Under the pieces are notes generated by a model that did no database searches, had not been told where the DNA came from, and worked only from the letters and a program-made list of their open reading frames with translations. From Providencia heimbachae ATCC 35613 (GTDB taxonomy: Bacteria; Pseudomonadota; Gammaproteobacteria; Enterobacterales; Enterobacteriaceae), in the NCBI RefSeq assembly GCF_001655055.1, contig NZ_LXEW01000003.1:1-64000 (forward strand): a stretch of 64,000 bases of DNA, read 5' to 3'. How positions within the stretch are numbered: position 1 is the first letter of the stretch; the number at the start of each line of letters is the position of its first letter. A program made the translations under genes and the position numbers. This document shows positions 28,276 through 37,652 of the stretch, one piece after another.

Positions 28276-28863
28276 CTAAATGCGCTGCTTAATTGCCGCA
28301 TTCTTACTGACAACGCTTTCCGGGTTATCAGATTGTTTTTTCATCTCAAAATATTGCTTTTGAAAAACGCACATGCGAATTGCAGTATGATAGCGACCAT
28401 TAACAAAAAATTCGTCAATGAGTTCGCCTTCAGTATGAAAGCCGAGTTTATTATAGATATGAATGGCTTTAATATTTTCTTTATCGACGATCAGATACAG
28501 CTTATATAAATTCAGTACTGAAAATGCATAATCCATCGCCAATTTTGCGGCTCGGGTAGCATAGCCATGACCTTGGTAATATGGCGCTATGATTATCTGA
28601 AACTCAGAGCGGCGGTGAATATAATCAATTTCAACTAACTCGACTAAACCGATTTTCTCGCTATTATTTTCAACAATAAAGCGTCGTTCGGATTGGTCAT
28701 GAATATGTTTATCGTAAAGATCACTTAGCTCAACAAAGGCCTCATAGGGCTCTTCAAACCAGTAACGCATTACACTGGCATTATTATCGAGTTGATGAAT
28801 AAACGCTAAATCTTCACGTTCAAGTGGGCGCAACCTAAACGGATGAACTTGCCCGGTAGTCAT
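28276..28863 (-). CDS. speG: SpeG, spermidine/spermine N-acetyltransferase
   Basis: GNAT enzyme of 195 residues that acetylates excess spermidine using acetyl-CoA. Near-identical blocks with E. coli Spe[46 protein letters not shown], and the acetyl-CoA loop [10 protein letters not shown] followed by [14 protein letters not shown]. The C-terminal tail after [10 protein letters not shown] is unlike E. coli. It lies 50 bases upstream of ppk in the same direction, so read-through into ppk-ppx is possible; whether they form an operon is not clear. Confidence 0.94.
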   Translation of the reverse strand: MTTGQVHPFRLRPLEREDLAFIHQLDNNASVMRYWFEEPYEAFVELSDLYDKHIHDQSERRFIVENNSEKIGLVELVEIDYIHRRSEFQIIIAPYYQGHGYATRAAKLAMDYAFSVLNLYKLYLIVDKENIKAIHIYNKLGFHTEGELIDEFFVNGRYHTAIRMCVFQKQYFEMKKQSDNPESVVSKNAAIKQRI

Positions 28864-29061
28864 AAAACACCTCTGTGATTGTTTAAATACAAAATTATGT
28901 AGAGCTAATATTTGATTAAAAAACTAATAGTTTAGCTCTTGGTTAAGGATAACACTTATTTGCAATAAAATAATGACACAAAGCAGAGAGTTTATTTTCA
29001 TGGCGAAGTTTTATTCATTTTCTGTATAAAATGCACTTGTTCTTATACAAAATAAAGACAA

Positions 29062-29091
29062 TAAAGGGTGGAGATCGCGCTCCACCCTTTA
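29062..29091 (-). terminator. Intrinsic terminator of purMN
   Basis: TAAAGGGTGGAG (29062-29073) pairs perfectly with CTCCACCCTTTA (29080-29091), six-base loop, followed on the minus strand by a T-rich stretch. It lies just after the purN stop. Confidence 0.82.
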
Positions 29092-29107
29092 TTAAAATAT
29101 TAAGCCA

Positions 29108-29746
29108 TCATTCACTGTCATGGCCCTGTAGTGGCAGTATATTGCCATCTAAAATGGCTTTACCATTAATCATCGACAGGCGTCCACTGACAAACCATTG
29201 AACAACAATAGGGTAAATATTATGTTCCTGTACTTTTACGCGCTCAATGACATCATCTTCGGTATCTTCAGCGAAGAGGGGGACTTTAGCTTGTAAAATA
29301 ACCGGGCCACCATCGAGTTCTTCAGTCACAAAGTGAACTGATGTGCCATGCTCGTTATCGCCATTTTCGATTGCTTTACGGTGGGTATGCAACCCGGGGT
29401 ATTTGGGCAGTAAAGAAGGGTGAATATTGAGCATTTTCCCCGTGAAGTGTTTGACGAAGTTGGGGGTCAAAATACGCATAAAACCAGCCAGCACCACCAA
29501 ATCAGGCTGATATTGCTCAATAATATCGAGCAAAGCGGCATCGTACTCTTCACGGCTTGTATACGTTTTAGCATTAAGGCAAACCGCAGGGATCTCTGCC
29601 GTTTGTGCACGAACAAGCCCGTAGGCATTGCTCTGGTTGCTCACTACCGCCACAATTTCAGCATTGATGGTGCCATTATGGCAGCCATCAATCATGGATT
29701 GTAAGTTACTACCACTTCCGGAAATGAGAACAACAATTTTTTTCAT
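29108..29746 (-). CDS. purN: PurN, phosphoribosylglycinamide formyltransferase 1
   Basis: Transfers formyl from 10-formyl-THF to GAR, step 3 of purine synthesis; 212 residues. KKIVVLISGSGSNLQSMID is the phosphate-binding start; the catalytic Asn-His-Asp set is in MLNIHPSLLPKYPG and EHGTSVHFVTEELDGGPVI. The ATG overlaps the last base of purM (stop/start overlap at 29746), giving the standard purMN operon, here controlled from the PurR box upstream of purM. Confidence 0.96.
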   Translation of the reverse strand: MKKIVVLISGSGSNLQSMIDGCHNGTINAEIVAVVSNQSNAYGLVRAQTAEIPAVCLNAKTYTSREEYDAALLDIIEQYQPDLVVLAGFMRILTPNFVKHFTGKMLNIHPSLLPKYPGLHTHRKAIENGDNEHGTSVHFVTEELDGGPVILQAKVPLFAEDTEDDVIERVKVQEHNIYPIVVQWFVSGRLSMINGKAILDGNILPLQGHDSE

Positions 29747-30786
29747 TAGCGGATCACAACCTGCTCTTCACCGACAGGTAGCTGGCCAATGGTGCCAATC
29801 TGCCAAGCCTTTTCACCTAATGCACTGAGCAGTTGAAGTGCTGATTCAACTTCAGTTTGTGGTAATGCAATAATGATCCCGACACCACAGTTAAAGGTAC
29901 GATACATTTCATGAGTGGTGACATCACCTGCTTGTTGTAACCATTCAAATACTGCCGGCCATTGCCAGCTTTTTCCGTCAATAATGGCTTGAGTATTATC
30001 AGGTAGAACACGCGGAATATTCTCCCAAAAACCACCACCGGTAATGTGTGCAATTGCGTGGATATCATTCTTAGCAATCAGTTCAAGCACATTTTTCACA
30101 TAAATACGTGTAGGTTCTAATAAGTGGTCTGCTAATGATTTCCCCACTAACTGGGTAATTTCAGGATCAGTTTTGCTCACTTCAAGAATTTTACGGACTA
30201 ATGAATAGCCGTTCGAATGAGGGCCACTAGAAGCTAATGCGATTAATGCATCGCCTGCGCTAACTTTGGTACCATCAATAATTTCAGAGCGTTCAACGAC
30301 ACCCACGCAGAAGCCAGCAACATCATAGTCTTCACCATGATACATACCCGGCATTTCCGCGGTTTCACCACCGACTAAGGCACAACCCGATTGCTTACAA
30401 CCTTCAGCGATCCCCGTAATTACACTCGCGGCGGTATCCACATCCAGCTTACCTGTTGCATAGTAATCGAGGAAAAACAGGGGCTCAGCACCTTGTACAA
30501 TTAAGTCATTAACACACATGGCAACAAGGTCAATCCCGATGGAATCATGACGTTTTAAATCCATTGCGAGGCGGAGTTTTGTACCCACACCATCAGTGCC
30601 TGAAACTAAAATAGGTTCACGGTATTTTTGTGGTAGGGAACATAATGCGCCAAATCCACCCAACCCTCCCATCACTTCTGGGCGACGAGTTTCTTTTACC
30701 ACACCTTTAATACGTTCAACCAGAGCATTACCTGCATCAATATCGACACCGGCATCTTTATAGCTGAGAGAGGTTTTATCAGTCAC
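29746..30786 (-). CDS. purM: PurM, phosphoribosylaminoimidazole synthetase
   Basis: AIR synthetase, step 5 of purine synthesis; 346 residues (E. coli 345). Conserved blocks: [82 protein letters not shown]. The frame is open further upstream to an ATG at 30852, but that codon lies inside the PurR box; the GTG at 30786, preceded by TTGGGGG, gives the exact family N-terminus [20 protein letters not shown]. First gene of purMN. Confidence 0.95.
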   Translation of the reverse strand: MTDKTSLSYKDAGVDIDAGNALVERIKGVVKETRRPEVMGGLGGFGALCSLPQKYREPILVSGTDGVGTKLRLAMDLKRHDSIGIDLVAMCVNDLIVQGAEPLFFLDYYATGKLDVDTAASVITGIAEGCKQSGCALVGGETAEMPGMYHGEDYDVAGFCVGVVERSEIIDGTKVSAGDALIALASSGPHSNGYSLVRKILEVSKTDPEITQLVGKSLADHLLEPTRIYVKNVLELIAKNDIHAIAHITGGGFWENIPRVLPDNTQAIIDGKSWQWPAVFEWLQQAGDVTTHEMYRTFNCGVGIIIALPQTEVESALQLLSALGEKAWQIGTIGQLPVGEEQVVIR

Positions 30787-30851
30787 TACGGCCCCCAAGG
30801 CAATTACGTTTTTGGAAAAATGAACTATGTTTAACGATATTCTAACAGGCA

Positions 30852-30867
30852 AAGCAAACGTTTGCGA
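30852..30867 (-). promoter_or_regulatory. PurR operator of purMN
   Basis: AAGCAAACGTTTGCGA matches the PurR palindrome ACGCAAACGTTTGCGT at 14 of 16 positions, 66 bases upstream of the purM GTG. Repression by PurR with hypoxanthine or guanine is known for E. coli purMN. It also lies in the shared region with divergent upp. Confidence 0.9.
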
Positions 30868-31049
30868 TAGCTTTATGATTGAAAACTTATCTCTGATATT
30901 CTTCAGATTATCGCGGTGTTAGCGATATCGCATTGCTCACCTGCAAGATAAATTGTTTCAGCTATACTATTTTCAACTAAAGATAGTCTATTCGCTTATA
31001 TTTTGACCTAAGTCAATCGCTAACTAGTGGCAATCCTTGTTAAAAGAGG

Positions 31050-31070
31050 TATAATCCGGCGATTTTTTTG
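31050..31070 (+). promoter_or_regulatory. upp promoter with T-tract start region (UTP-dependent reiterative transcription)
   Basis: A perfect -10, TATAAT (31050-31055), is followed six bases later by GATTTTTTTG (31061-31070). In E. coli upp a GATTTTTTTTG start region causes UTP-dependent stuttering: high UTP gives poly-U addition and abortive release. The run is seven T here. The -35 is weak. A GC-rich inverted repeat (CCGGCG ... CGCCGG) surrounds the T-run. Confidence 0.8.
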
Positions 31071-31102
31071 TCCGCCGGCGTCTTAAAAAGTAGGAGAAAC
31101 CC

Positions 31103-31729
31103 ATGAAGATCGTTGAGGTAAAACACCCTCTCGTTAAACATAAACTCGGCCTGATGCGAGATCATGACATAAGCACTAAACGCTTTCGTGAGCTGGCCTC
31201 AGAGGTTGGTAGCCTACTAACTTATGAAGCAACCGCTGACCTAGAAACTGAAAAAGTAACTATTGCTGGTTGGTGTGGTCCTGTAGAAATAGAACAAATC
31301 AAAGGTAAGAAAATAACAGTTGTGCCAATTCTCCGTGCAGGTATTGGTATGATGAATGGTGTTTTAGATAGTATCCCAAGTGCACGTATCAGTGTGGTAG
31401 GTGTTTATCGTGATGAAGAAACACTGCAACCTGTCCCATATTTCCAGAAATTAGTTTCAAATATCAATGAGCGTATGGCGCTAGTTGTTGACCCAATGTT
31501 GGCAACAGGTGGTTCTATGATTGCAACTATTGATCTGCTGAAAAACTCAGGCTGTACGTCAATCAAAGTATTAGTGCTTGTCGCAGCACCGGAAGGTATT
31601 GCGGCGTTAGAAGCTGCTCACCCTGATGTTGAATTGTATACTGCTTCAATTGATGAATATTTAAATGAAGAAGGGTATATCGTTCCGGGTCTTGGAGACG
31701 CAGGCGATAAAATATTTGGTACTAAATAA
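31103..31729 (+). CDS. upp: Upp, uracil phosphoribosyltransferase
   Basis: Converts uracil and PRPP to UMP in pyrimidine salvage; 208 residues, same as E. coli. Blocks: [43 protein letters not shown], the PRPP-binding loop [11 protein letters not shown] and the uracil-binding [18 protein letters not shown] end. GGAG lies eight bases before the ATG. Followed by its own terminator, then uraA. Confidence 0.97.
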   Translation: MKIVEVKHPLVKHKLGLMRDHDISTKRFRELASEVGSLLTYEATADLETEKVTIAGWCGPVEIEQIKGKKITVVPILRAGIGMMNGVLDSIPSARISVVGVYRDEETLQPVPYFQKLVSNINERMALVVDPMLATGGSMIATIDLLKNSGCTSIKVLVLVAAPEGIAALEAAHPDVELYTASIDEYLNEEGYIVPGLGDAGDKIFGTK

Positions 31730-31734
31730 TAATT

Positions 31735-31761
31735 AGCCGACTTTGTAGTCGGCTTTTTTTT
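31735..31761 (+). terminator. Intrinsic terminator after upp
   Basis: AGCCGACT (31735-31742), loop TTGT, AGTCGGCT (31747-31754), then a run of eight T. Partial read-through would be needed for co-expression with uraA. Confidence 0.9.
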
Positions 31762-31873
31762 AATAAAAAATTAGTATAAATGTGATTTATTTATAAATTT
31801 AATTTACTTTGTGATGCACTCAATAAACGGGGTGTGAATTGAGGTGGGTTAAGCTGAAAGGGGATAAAATAAA

Positions 31874-33169
31874 ATGACACGTCGCACGATCGGTGTTGAA
31901 GAAAGACCACCACTACTACAAACCATACCGCTGAGTTTTCAACATTTGTTTGCCATGTTTGGCGCAACCGTTATCGTACCGATTTTGTTTGGTGTTAACC
32001 CTGCAACCATATTGTTGTTCAATGGTATCGGGACATTGTTATATTTATTTATCTGTAAAGGCCAAATTCCTGCCTATTTAGGGTCAAGCTTTGCCTTTAT
32101 TTCCCCAGTATTAATTTTACTGCCGTTAGGTTATGAACTTGCCCTTGGCGGGTTTATTATTTGCGGGGTATTATTTTGTGTTGTTGCCTTGATCGTTAAA
32201 GTCGCCGGCAGAGGCTGGATTAATGTGATGTTTCCACCGGCAGCGATGGGCGCAATTGTGGCAGTTATCGGTCTGGAATTAGCGCAAACCGCCGCGAGTA
32301 TGGCAGGGTTATTACCTAAAGAAGGGGTACCTGTCGAATCTTCAACATTGATTATCTCCATCACCACCTTATCGGTCACTATTTTATGTGCGGTCGTTTT
32401 TCGTGGGTTTTTATCGATCATTCCAATTTTGATTGGTTTCTTATCAGGCTACGCACTGTCTTATTTTATGGGCATTGTTGATTTTACGCCGGTAATTGAA
32501 GCCCCTTGGTTTGCTATTCCCACTTTCTATACGCCACGTTTTGAATGGTTTGCGATATTAACGATTTTACCTGCGGCGCTGGTGGTGATTGCCGAGCACG
32601 TTGGTCACTTAGTGGTAACCGCAAATATTGTTGAGCGTGATTTAATGAAAAGCCCAGGTTTGCATCGCTCGATGTTTGCTAATGGCTTCTCTACCGTGAT
32701 TTCAGGTTTTTTTGGTTCAACACCCAATACCACTTACGGTGAAAATATTGGTGTTATGGCGATTACCAAAGTATATAGCACATGGGTTATCGGTGGTGCA
32801 GCCATCATTGCCATCTTATTATCTTGTGTCGGAAAACTTGCTGCGGCGATTCAACTTGTACCGGTACCTGTGATGGGCGGTGTATCATTATTACTTTACG
32901 GCGTAATTGGTGCATCAGGGATCCGAGTCTTAATTGATTCAAAAGTGGATTACAATAAACCTCAAAATCTTATTTTAACCTCTGTTATTTTGATTATTGG
33001 GGTGAGTGGTGCGGTAATCCATATTGGGCAAGCAGAATTAAAAGGAATGGCATTAGCGACAATTGTTGGTATTGCAATGGCGCTGCTTTTCCGGTTCATC
33101 ACGTTTGTTCGACCAGAAAAACAATTTGTGACCGCAGAACTTGAAGAAGTCGATACCAATAAAAAATAA
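31874..33169 (+). CDS. uraA: UraA, uracil:proton symporter
   Basis: NCS2-family permease of 431 residues with 14 predicted membrane segments. Family motifs: PLSFQHLFAMFGATVIVPILFG, the substrate-contact Glu in VVIAEHVGHLVVT and the second-repeat Glu in GSTPNTTYGENIGVMA. Starts after AAGGGG with suitable spacing. Same order upp-uraA-hda as in E. coli. Upstream sequence between the upp terminator and the start (about 110 bases) could hold a separate promoter. Confidence 0.95.
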   Translation: MTRRTIGVEERPPLLQTIPLSFQHLFAMFGATVIVPILFGVNPATILLFNGIGTLLYLFICKGQIPAYLGSSFAFISPVLILLPLGYELALGGFIICGVLFCVVALIVKVAGRGWINVMFPPAAMGAIVAVIGLELAQTAASMAGLLPKEGVPVESSTLIISITTLSVTILCAVVFRGFLSIIPILIGFLSGYALSYFMGIVDFTPVIEAPWFAIPTFYTPRFEWFAILTILPAALVVIAEHVGHLVVTANIVERDLMKSPGLHRSMFANGFSTVISGFFGSTPNTTYGENIGVMAITKVYSTWVIGGAAIIAILLSCVGKLAAAIQLVPVPVMGGVSLLLYGVIGASGIRVLIDSKVDYNKPQNLILTSVILIIGVSGAVIHIGQAELKGMALATIVGIAMALLFRFITFVRPEKQFVTAELEEVDTNKK

Positions 33170-33188
33170 TGCGGGCTTAACTTAAATT

Positions 33189-33219
33189 AATTGCCGGTTT
33201 GGCGAAAGCGCCGGCAATT
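33189..33219. terminator. Hairpin after uraA without U-tract
   Basis: AATTGCCGG (33189-33197) pairs perfectly with CCGGCAATT (33211-33219); the loop TTTGGCGAAAGCG itself can fold on a GCGAAAGC tetraloop-like core. No T-run follows, so it may be a weak terminator or an RNA-stability element between uraA and hda. Confidence 0.5.
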
Positions 33220-33299
33220 GGAATTCTTACTGTTCATCTATCCCTGTAATTTATGGTAAACTTATTCGCGTTAATTGATTTGCACAGTCAGAGGTGCTT

Positions 33300-34001
33300 C
33301 TGAACACACCATCACAGCTTTCACTACCACTTTATCTACCCGATGATGAAACCTTCGCTAGTTTTTATGCGGGAGAAAACGATGCATTGCTGTCGGCAAT
33401 TAAATCGGCTATTCATCAGCCTCATGGGAGTTATATCTATTATTGGTCTCGTGAAGGGGGTGGTAAGAGTCATTTATTGCATGCAGCTTGTGGTGAATTG
33501 TCAGAGCAGGGCATTGCAGTTGGCTATGTGCCATTAGATAAACGGGCATATTTTGTGCCTGAAGTGCTTGATGGTATGGAAAATTTATCACTGGTATGTA
33601 TTGATAATATTCAATGCATTGCGGGTGATGAAGAGTGGGAAATGGCTATCTTTAATTTGTATAACCGTATTTTAGAAATAGGGCGCACATGCTTATTAAT
33701 TACGGGGGATAGGCCACCAAGACAAATTGATTTAGCACTGCCTGATTTAGCGTCTCGTCTGGATTGGGGGCAAATTTATAAACTGCACCCACTGAGCGAT
33801 GAAGATAAAATTTGTGCGCTACAGTTACGTGCCAGAATGCGTGGATTTGAGCTTCCAGAAGATGTTTGTCGTTTTGTATTAAAGCGATTGGATAGAAAAA
33901 TGGGGACGCTGTTTGATATCTTGAATAAACTGGATCACGCGTCCATTGTTGCTCAGCGAAAACTCACCATTCCGTTTGTTAAAGATACCCTTAAACTGTA
34001 A
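33300..34001 (+). CDS. hda: Hda, DnaA-regulatory inactivator (CTG start)
   Basis: AAA+ protein of 233 residues that with the beta clamp drives hydrolysis of DnaA-bound ATP and prevents over-initiation. N-terminal QLSLPLYL is the clamp-binding motif; Walker A region EGGGKSH; Walker B LVCIDNIQ; sensor-type Arg in [12 protein letters not shown]. There is no ATG: a GTG at 33294 lies inside the Shine-Dalgarno stretch GAGGTG, whereas CTG at 33300 sits five bases after GAGG and gives [20 protein letters not shown], the E. coli N-terminus, and exactly 233 residues. A CUG start is known for E. coli hda, so I choose 33300. Confidence 0.93.
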   Translation: MNTPSQLSLPLYLPDDETFASFYAGENDALLSAIKSAIHQPHGSYIYYWSREGGGKSHLLHAACGELSEQGIAVGYVPLDKRAYFVPEVLDGMENLSLVCIDNIQCIAGDEEWEMAIFNLYNRILEIGRTCLLITGDRPPRQIDLALPDLASRLDWGQIYKLHPLSDEDKICALQLRARMRGFELPEDVCRFVLKRLDRKMGTLFDILNKLDHASIVAQRKLTIPFVKDTLKL

Positions 34002-34004
34002 TGA

Positions 34005-34030
34005 AATTGGCAGTAAATAGACTGCCAATT
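34005..34030. terminator. Hairpin between convergent hda and yfgD
   Basis: AATTGGCAGT (34005-34014), loop AAATAG, ACTGCCAATT (34021-34030): perfect 10-bp stem between the two stop codons, no marked T-run in either direction. Probably ends both transcripts inefficiently. Confidence 0.55.
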
Positions 34031-34037
34031 ATGGTCA

Positions 34038-34394
34038 TTAAAGAATTTCCGTCACCTGTTCCGGTGGGCGTCCCAGCTTTGCTTTCTCCCCATTGACCAC
34101 GATAGGGCGCTCAATTAATTTTGGGTTTTCATGCATTGCTTTGATCAACTGTTCTTGCGTTAATGAGTCATCATTAAGACTTAATTCTTTATATAATGTT
34201 TCTTTCGTTCGCATTAATTGACGCGCATCTTTAAAGCCGAGCATTTTCAGTAATTTTTTAATTTCAGAGACTGAAGGCGGCGTTTTTAAATATTCAATCA
34301 CCGTTGGTGTAATACCTTTGTCTTCTAATAGACTCAAGGTTTCTCGGCTTTTTGAGCAACGGGGATTATGGTAAATCTTAATAGTATCCGTCAT
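34038..34394 (-). CDS. yfgD: ArsC-family oxidoreductase YfgD
   Basis: 118-residue thioredoxin-fold protein of the ArsC/Spx class. IYHNPRCSKSRETLSLL has the single active-site Cys of the CxxS type; ERPIVVNGEKAKLGRPPEQV is the ArsC-like end with the arginines. E. coli YfgD has this relation and lies beside bepA too; arsenate reductase activity is not shown. It starts nine bases after the bepA stop in the same direction, so it is the second gene of that operon. Confidence 0.9.
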   Translation of the reverse strand: MTDTIKIYHNPRCSKSRETLSLLEDKGITPTVIEYLKTPPSVSEIKKLLKMLGFKDARQLMRTKETLYKELSLNDDSLTQEQLIKAMHENPKLIERPIVVNGEKAKLGRPPEQVTEIL

Positions 34395-34403
34395 TTTTTT
34401 TCC

Positions 34404-35867
34404 TTACGGTTTGGCATTACTGTCGCGTAATTGCAGTCTTCTCAATTCATCAATACGTGCATCGTAGCGTTGTTGTTCATAACTGCCCAATTTGCTTTTT
34501 CGGCTAGCATCGCTTAAGTAATTGATTGCATTATCATAGTTACCTCTAAGTGCCATCCCCTCGGCGTAGGCAGCGAGTTCTTCATTACGATTTCCTTGCT
34601 TAGCGGAAGCCTCTGCTAACAGATCCCAGCCAATAGGATCATCAGGGTAATCAAAGGTATATTTGTTCAAAAGTTTGCTGGCATCTTTATACTGATGATT
34701 ATTAATCATGGCATTAGCTAGGTTAACCATAAACACCGTATTTTTAGGCGATTTCGTCAATGCATTTTGTAATCGTGTCACGGCTTGGCCTACGCGATGT
34801 TGTTCAATATCGATATCCGTCATGCTATCGATAAACCATGGGTTATCAGGCTGTTTGGCTAATAGCTCACTGATGATTTTACCCGCTTCGGCGTATTTTT
34901 TATCTTGAGAAAGCTGAAGGGCTTGGCCATATTGTGCCGCCATTTGTTCTTGTGCAGTGCCTTTACTGTAGTTATCAATGATCTGATCCAATGCATTTTT
35001 TTGGTCGACACTATACATGGACAGTATACGTACCCGGGCTAACATAAAATCAAATGAAGATGGCGCACTCACTTTAGGGTACTGATTCGAACGGTTACGG
35101 GCATCCGCTAAACGGCTATCAGGTAATGGGTGAGTTAATAAAATTTCAGGAGGCTTAGACATATAACGCGTTTGGTCTGACATGGTTTGCATGAAATCAG
35201 CCATCGCGTGAGGGTCAAAGCCTGAGCGTCTAAGTGTTTGTAAGCCAATTCGGTCAGCTTCTTGCTCATTAGCTTGAGTAAAGCTAATCATACCTTGTTG
35301 TACACCCGCCATGGTTCCGGTGAGTGCCGCAAATCCGGCTTGAGGATTTGCCATAATTAACAGCAATGAACCAATGGTGCCAGCAATCGCAAGGGGCGTT
35401 GTACTTTTCTGGTCTTCCATCATTCGTGCGAGATGGCGTTGAGTTACGTGAGAAATTTCGTGAGCCATTACCGATGCAAGTTGGCTTTCATTTTGACTAT
35501 AACGAAATAGCGCCGAGTGGAGTACCACATTGCCGCCAAAATAGGCATAAGCATTAATATTGGGATTATTAACCAGATAAAACTTAAACGGTGTTTTAAC
35601 TGAGTCTGCATTTTTCACCAAACGCATGCCCAGTTTGTTAATGTATTGAGTCAATAACGGGTCATAAATCAGTGGTGTACTCGCACGGATTTGACGGGTA
35701 ATCGCATCGCCCATGATGATTTCTTGGTTAATGCTAAGAGTACCACCGGCGGTAGTGCCTATATCCGGCAGGGTATCTTCAACATTACTGTATGCAGGCA
35801 ATACGGCGCCATTGAGTAGCGCTGTCATCATCAAAGCCAAGAGTGGATATTTCAATTTTTTAGTCAT
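34404..35867 (-). CDS. bepA: BepA, periplasmic M48 metallopeptidase / outer-membrane assembly factor
   Basis: 487 residues. A signal peptide ends near PAYS (about residue 27). The zinc protease motif HEISH is at 136-140, with the third ligand Glu in QANEQEADRIGLQ. Four TPR repeats follow from about 300 to 470 (QALQLSQDKKYAEAGKII, NLANAMINNHQYKDASKLL). BepA helps LptD mature and degrades misassembled outer-membrane proteins; sigma-E controlled in E. coli. Divergent from perM. A loosely placed sigma-E promoter was not identified by eye. Confidence 0.94.
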   Translation of the reverse strand: MTKKLKYPLLALMMTALLNGAVLPAYSNVEDTLPDIGTTAGGTLSINQEIIMGDAITRQIRASTPLIYDPLLTQYINKLGMRLVKNADSVKTPFKFYLVNNPNINAYAYFGGNVVLHSALFRYSQNESQLASVMAHEISHVTQRHLARMMEDQKSTTPLAIAGTIGSLLLIMANPQAGFAALTGTMAGVQQGMISFTQANEQEADRIGLQTLRRSGFDPHAMADFMQTMSDQTRYMSKPPEILLTHPLPDSRLADARNRSNQYPKVSAPSSFDFMLARVRILSMYSVDQKNALDQIIDNYSKGTAQEQMAAQYGQALQLSQDKKYAEAGKIISELLAKQPDNPWFIDSMTDIDIEQHRVGQAVTRLQNALTKSPKNTVFMVNLANAMINNHQYKDASKLLNKYTFDYPDDPIGWDLLAEASAKQGNRNEELAAYAEGMALRGNYDNAINYLSDASRKSKLGSYEQQRYDARIDELRRLQLRDSNAKP

Positions 35868-36011
35868 GGAGCAATTGTATCCCGTACAGCAATATGAAAA
35901 TCGAATTAATTAGGAGATATGATAGCAAAAGCTATCGTAAAATCTGTTATTAGGTATAATTTTCGATAATTTAGGAACTGTCCTTTGCATTGATGCCCCA
36001 GGAGCCAACGA

Positions 36012-37109
36012 ATGCTGGAATTGTTTTTACAGTGGTATCGCCGACGTTTTGCCGATCCACAAGCTGTTGCACTTTTTACTTTGCTTGTTATTGGCTTTCT
36101 TATCCTCTTCTTTTTCAGCAGTATACTGGCTCCATTGCTGGTGGCAATTGCGTTAGCTTATTTACTTGAATGGCCGACACATTTGCTTGAACGAATAGGG
36201 TTATCCCGTGTTGTTGCTGTGAGTATTATTTTGACCTTATTTGCGGGAATTAGTGCCATGGTTATTTTATTCATTGCACCGACAGCATGGCAACAAGGAA
36301 TTAATTTAGTCGTTGATTTACCAACGATGGTGAATCATTTCAATGAATTTGCCAAAAAACTTCCCGAACAGTACCCTGCATTAGTTGATGTTGGCATTGT
36401 TGACATGATGGCCGATAATTTACGTAATCGATTATCAGGTGTTGCGGATTCGGTCGTTAAGGCCTCTGTCGCCTCATTAATCGGTATGTTTACTTTAGCT
36501 ATTTATCTGGTTTTAGTGCCATTGATGATGTTTTTCTTGCTAAAAGATAAAGAAAAAATTGGCAAAAGTTTTTTGAAATTATTACCGAAAAATCGGTTGT
36601 TAGTTAGCAAGGTTTGGTTGGAAATGAATCAGCAAATTACCAATTATTTACGCGGTAAAGTGACTGAAATGGTGATTGTAGGCGTTTGTACTTACTTGTG
36701 TTTTGCTTATTTTGACTTGCGTTATGCGGTGCTTTTATCTGTGCTGGTCGGTATTTCTGTTCTTATTCCCTATATTGGTGCAGTGGCTGCGACAATCCCT
36801 GTTGTACTGGTGGCACTATTTCAATGGGGTATTGGCAGTGACTTCTGGACATTAATTATTGTTTATTTAGTTATTCAAGGGCTTGATAGCAATATTGTTG
36901 TTCCACTTTTATTTTCAGAGGCGGTAAATTTACACCCGTTAGTGATTATCTTGTCAGTTGTGATTTTTGGCGGGCTATGGGGTTTTTGGGGCGTGTTTTT
37001 TGCGATTCCATTGGCGACGCTGATTAAAGCTGTGATTAATGCATGGCCACAGGACGTAACCGATACTGAAAGTATAGAGAGCCTAGAGAAATCAGGTAAA
37101 TCTGAATAG
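36012..37109 (+). CDS. perM: PerM, AI-2E-family inner-membrane transporter
   Basis: 365 residues with eight predicted membrane helices; starts MLELFLQWYRRRFADPQAVALFTLLV as in E. coli PerM (YfgO). The central motif is FFLLKDKEKIGKSFLKLLP, and the C-terminal NLHPLVIILSVVIFGGLWGFWGVFFAIPLATLIKAV is typical of the AI-2 exporter superfamily. Precise substrate unknown. ATG follows AGGAG with eight bases of spacing. Divergent from bepA, the E. coli arrangement. Confidence 0.92.
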   Translation: MLELFLQWYRRRFADPQAVALFTLLVIGFLILFFFSSILAPLLVAIALAYLLEWPTHLLERIGLSRVVAVSIILTLFAGISAMVILFIAPTAWQQGINLVVDLPTMVNHFNEFAKKLPEQYPALVDVGIVDMMADNLRNRLSGVADSVVKASVASLIGMFTLAIYLVLVPLMMFFLLKDKEKIGKSFLKLLPKNRLLVSKVWLEMNQQITNYLRGKVTEMVIVGVCTYLCFAYFDLRYAVLLSVLVGISVLIPYIGAVAATIPVVLVALFQWGIGSDFWTLIIVYLVIQGLDSNIVVPLLFSEAVNLHPLVIILSVVIFGGLWGFWGVFFAIPLATLIKAVINAWPQDVTDTESIESLEKSGKSE

Positions 37110-37120
37110 AATAGTGGCTT

Positions 37121-37154
37121 AAAAAAGAAGGGTTGTGTGCGATAACCACAACCC
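37121..37154 (-). terminator. Terminator of gcvR-bcp, between bcp and perM
   Basis: GGGTTGTG (37130-37137) and CACAACCC (37147-37154) form a perfect 8-bp stem; on the minus strand it is followed by TTCTTTTTT. It also lies just after perM and may act on both. Confidence 0.82.
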
Positions 37155-37167
37155 GATAAATATTAAA

Positions 37168-37638
37168 TTATGGGTGGGCGTTTAAATAAGCCATGACGAT
37201 TTCATGGTGATTACTGGTTTTGAAATCATCAAATACATGCTCTATATTGCCGGTGGCATCAACGAGGAAACTGATACGGTGAATACCGTCGTAGGTTTTC
37301 CCCATAAATTGTTTTTCTCCCCAGACGCCAAATTGCTCACAAACCTGATGGTCTTCATCCGAGAGTAAAGTGAAGTTTAACATCTCTTTTTCAGCGAAAC
37401 GCGCCAATTTTTCTGGTTTATCGGTGCTGATACCTAAAACTTCAACATCTTTAGCTTTTAGTGTATCCATATCATCACGTAGGCCACACGCCTGAACGGT
37501 GCAACCTGGCGTCATCGCTTTAGGGTAAAAATAAACTAAGACACGCTGACCTTGATAATCAGAAAGATTGACTTGCTCACCATCTTGGTCAGGAAGGCTA
37601 AATTGGGGGGCCTTATCACCGGCTTTCAATGGGTTCAT
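37168..37638 (-). CDS. bcp: Bcp, thiol peroxidase (peroxiredoxin Q)
   Basis: 156-residue cytoplasmic thioredoxin-dependent peroxidase. MTPGCTVQACGLRD carries the peroxidatic Cys46 and resolving Cys51 in the atypical 2-Cys arrangement; start MNPLKAGDKAPQFSLPDQDG. Reduces H2O2 and organic hydroperoxides. It follows gcvR after 14 bases in the same direction, as in E. coli. Confidence 0.95.
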   Translation of the reverse strand: MNPLKAGDKAPQFSLPDQDGEQVNLSDYQGQRVLVYFYPKAMTPGCTVQACGLRDDMDTLKAKDVEVLGISTDKPEKLARFAEKEMLNFTLLSDEDHQVCEQFGVWGEKQFMGKTYDGIHRISFLVDATGNIEHVFDDFKTSNHHEIVMAYLNAHP

Positions 37639-37652
37639 TACATGTATCTCCG

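Noticed and set aside
33294-33296. GTG start for hda
   Set aside because: It is part of the Shine-Dalgarno sequence GAGGTG; the CTG six bases later gives the family N-terminus and length.
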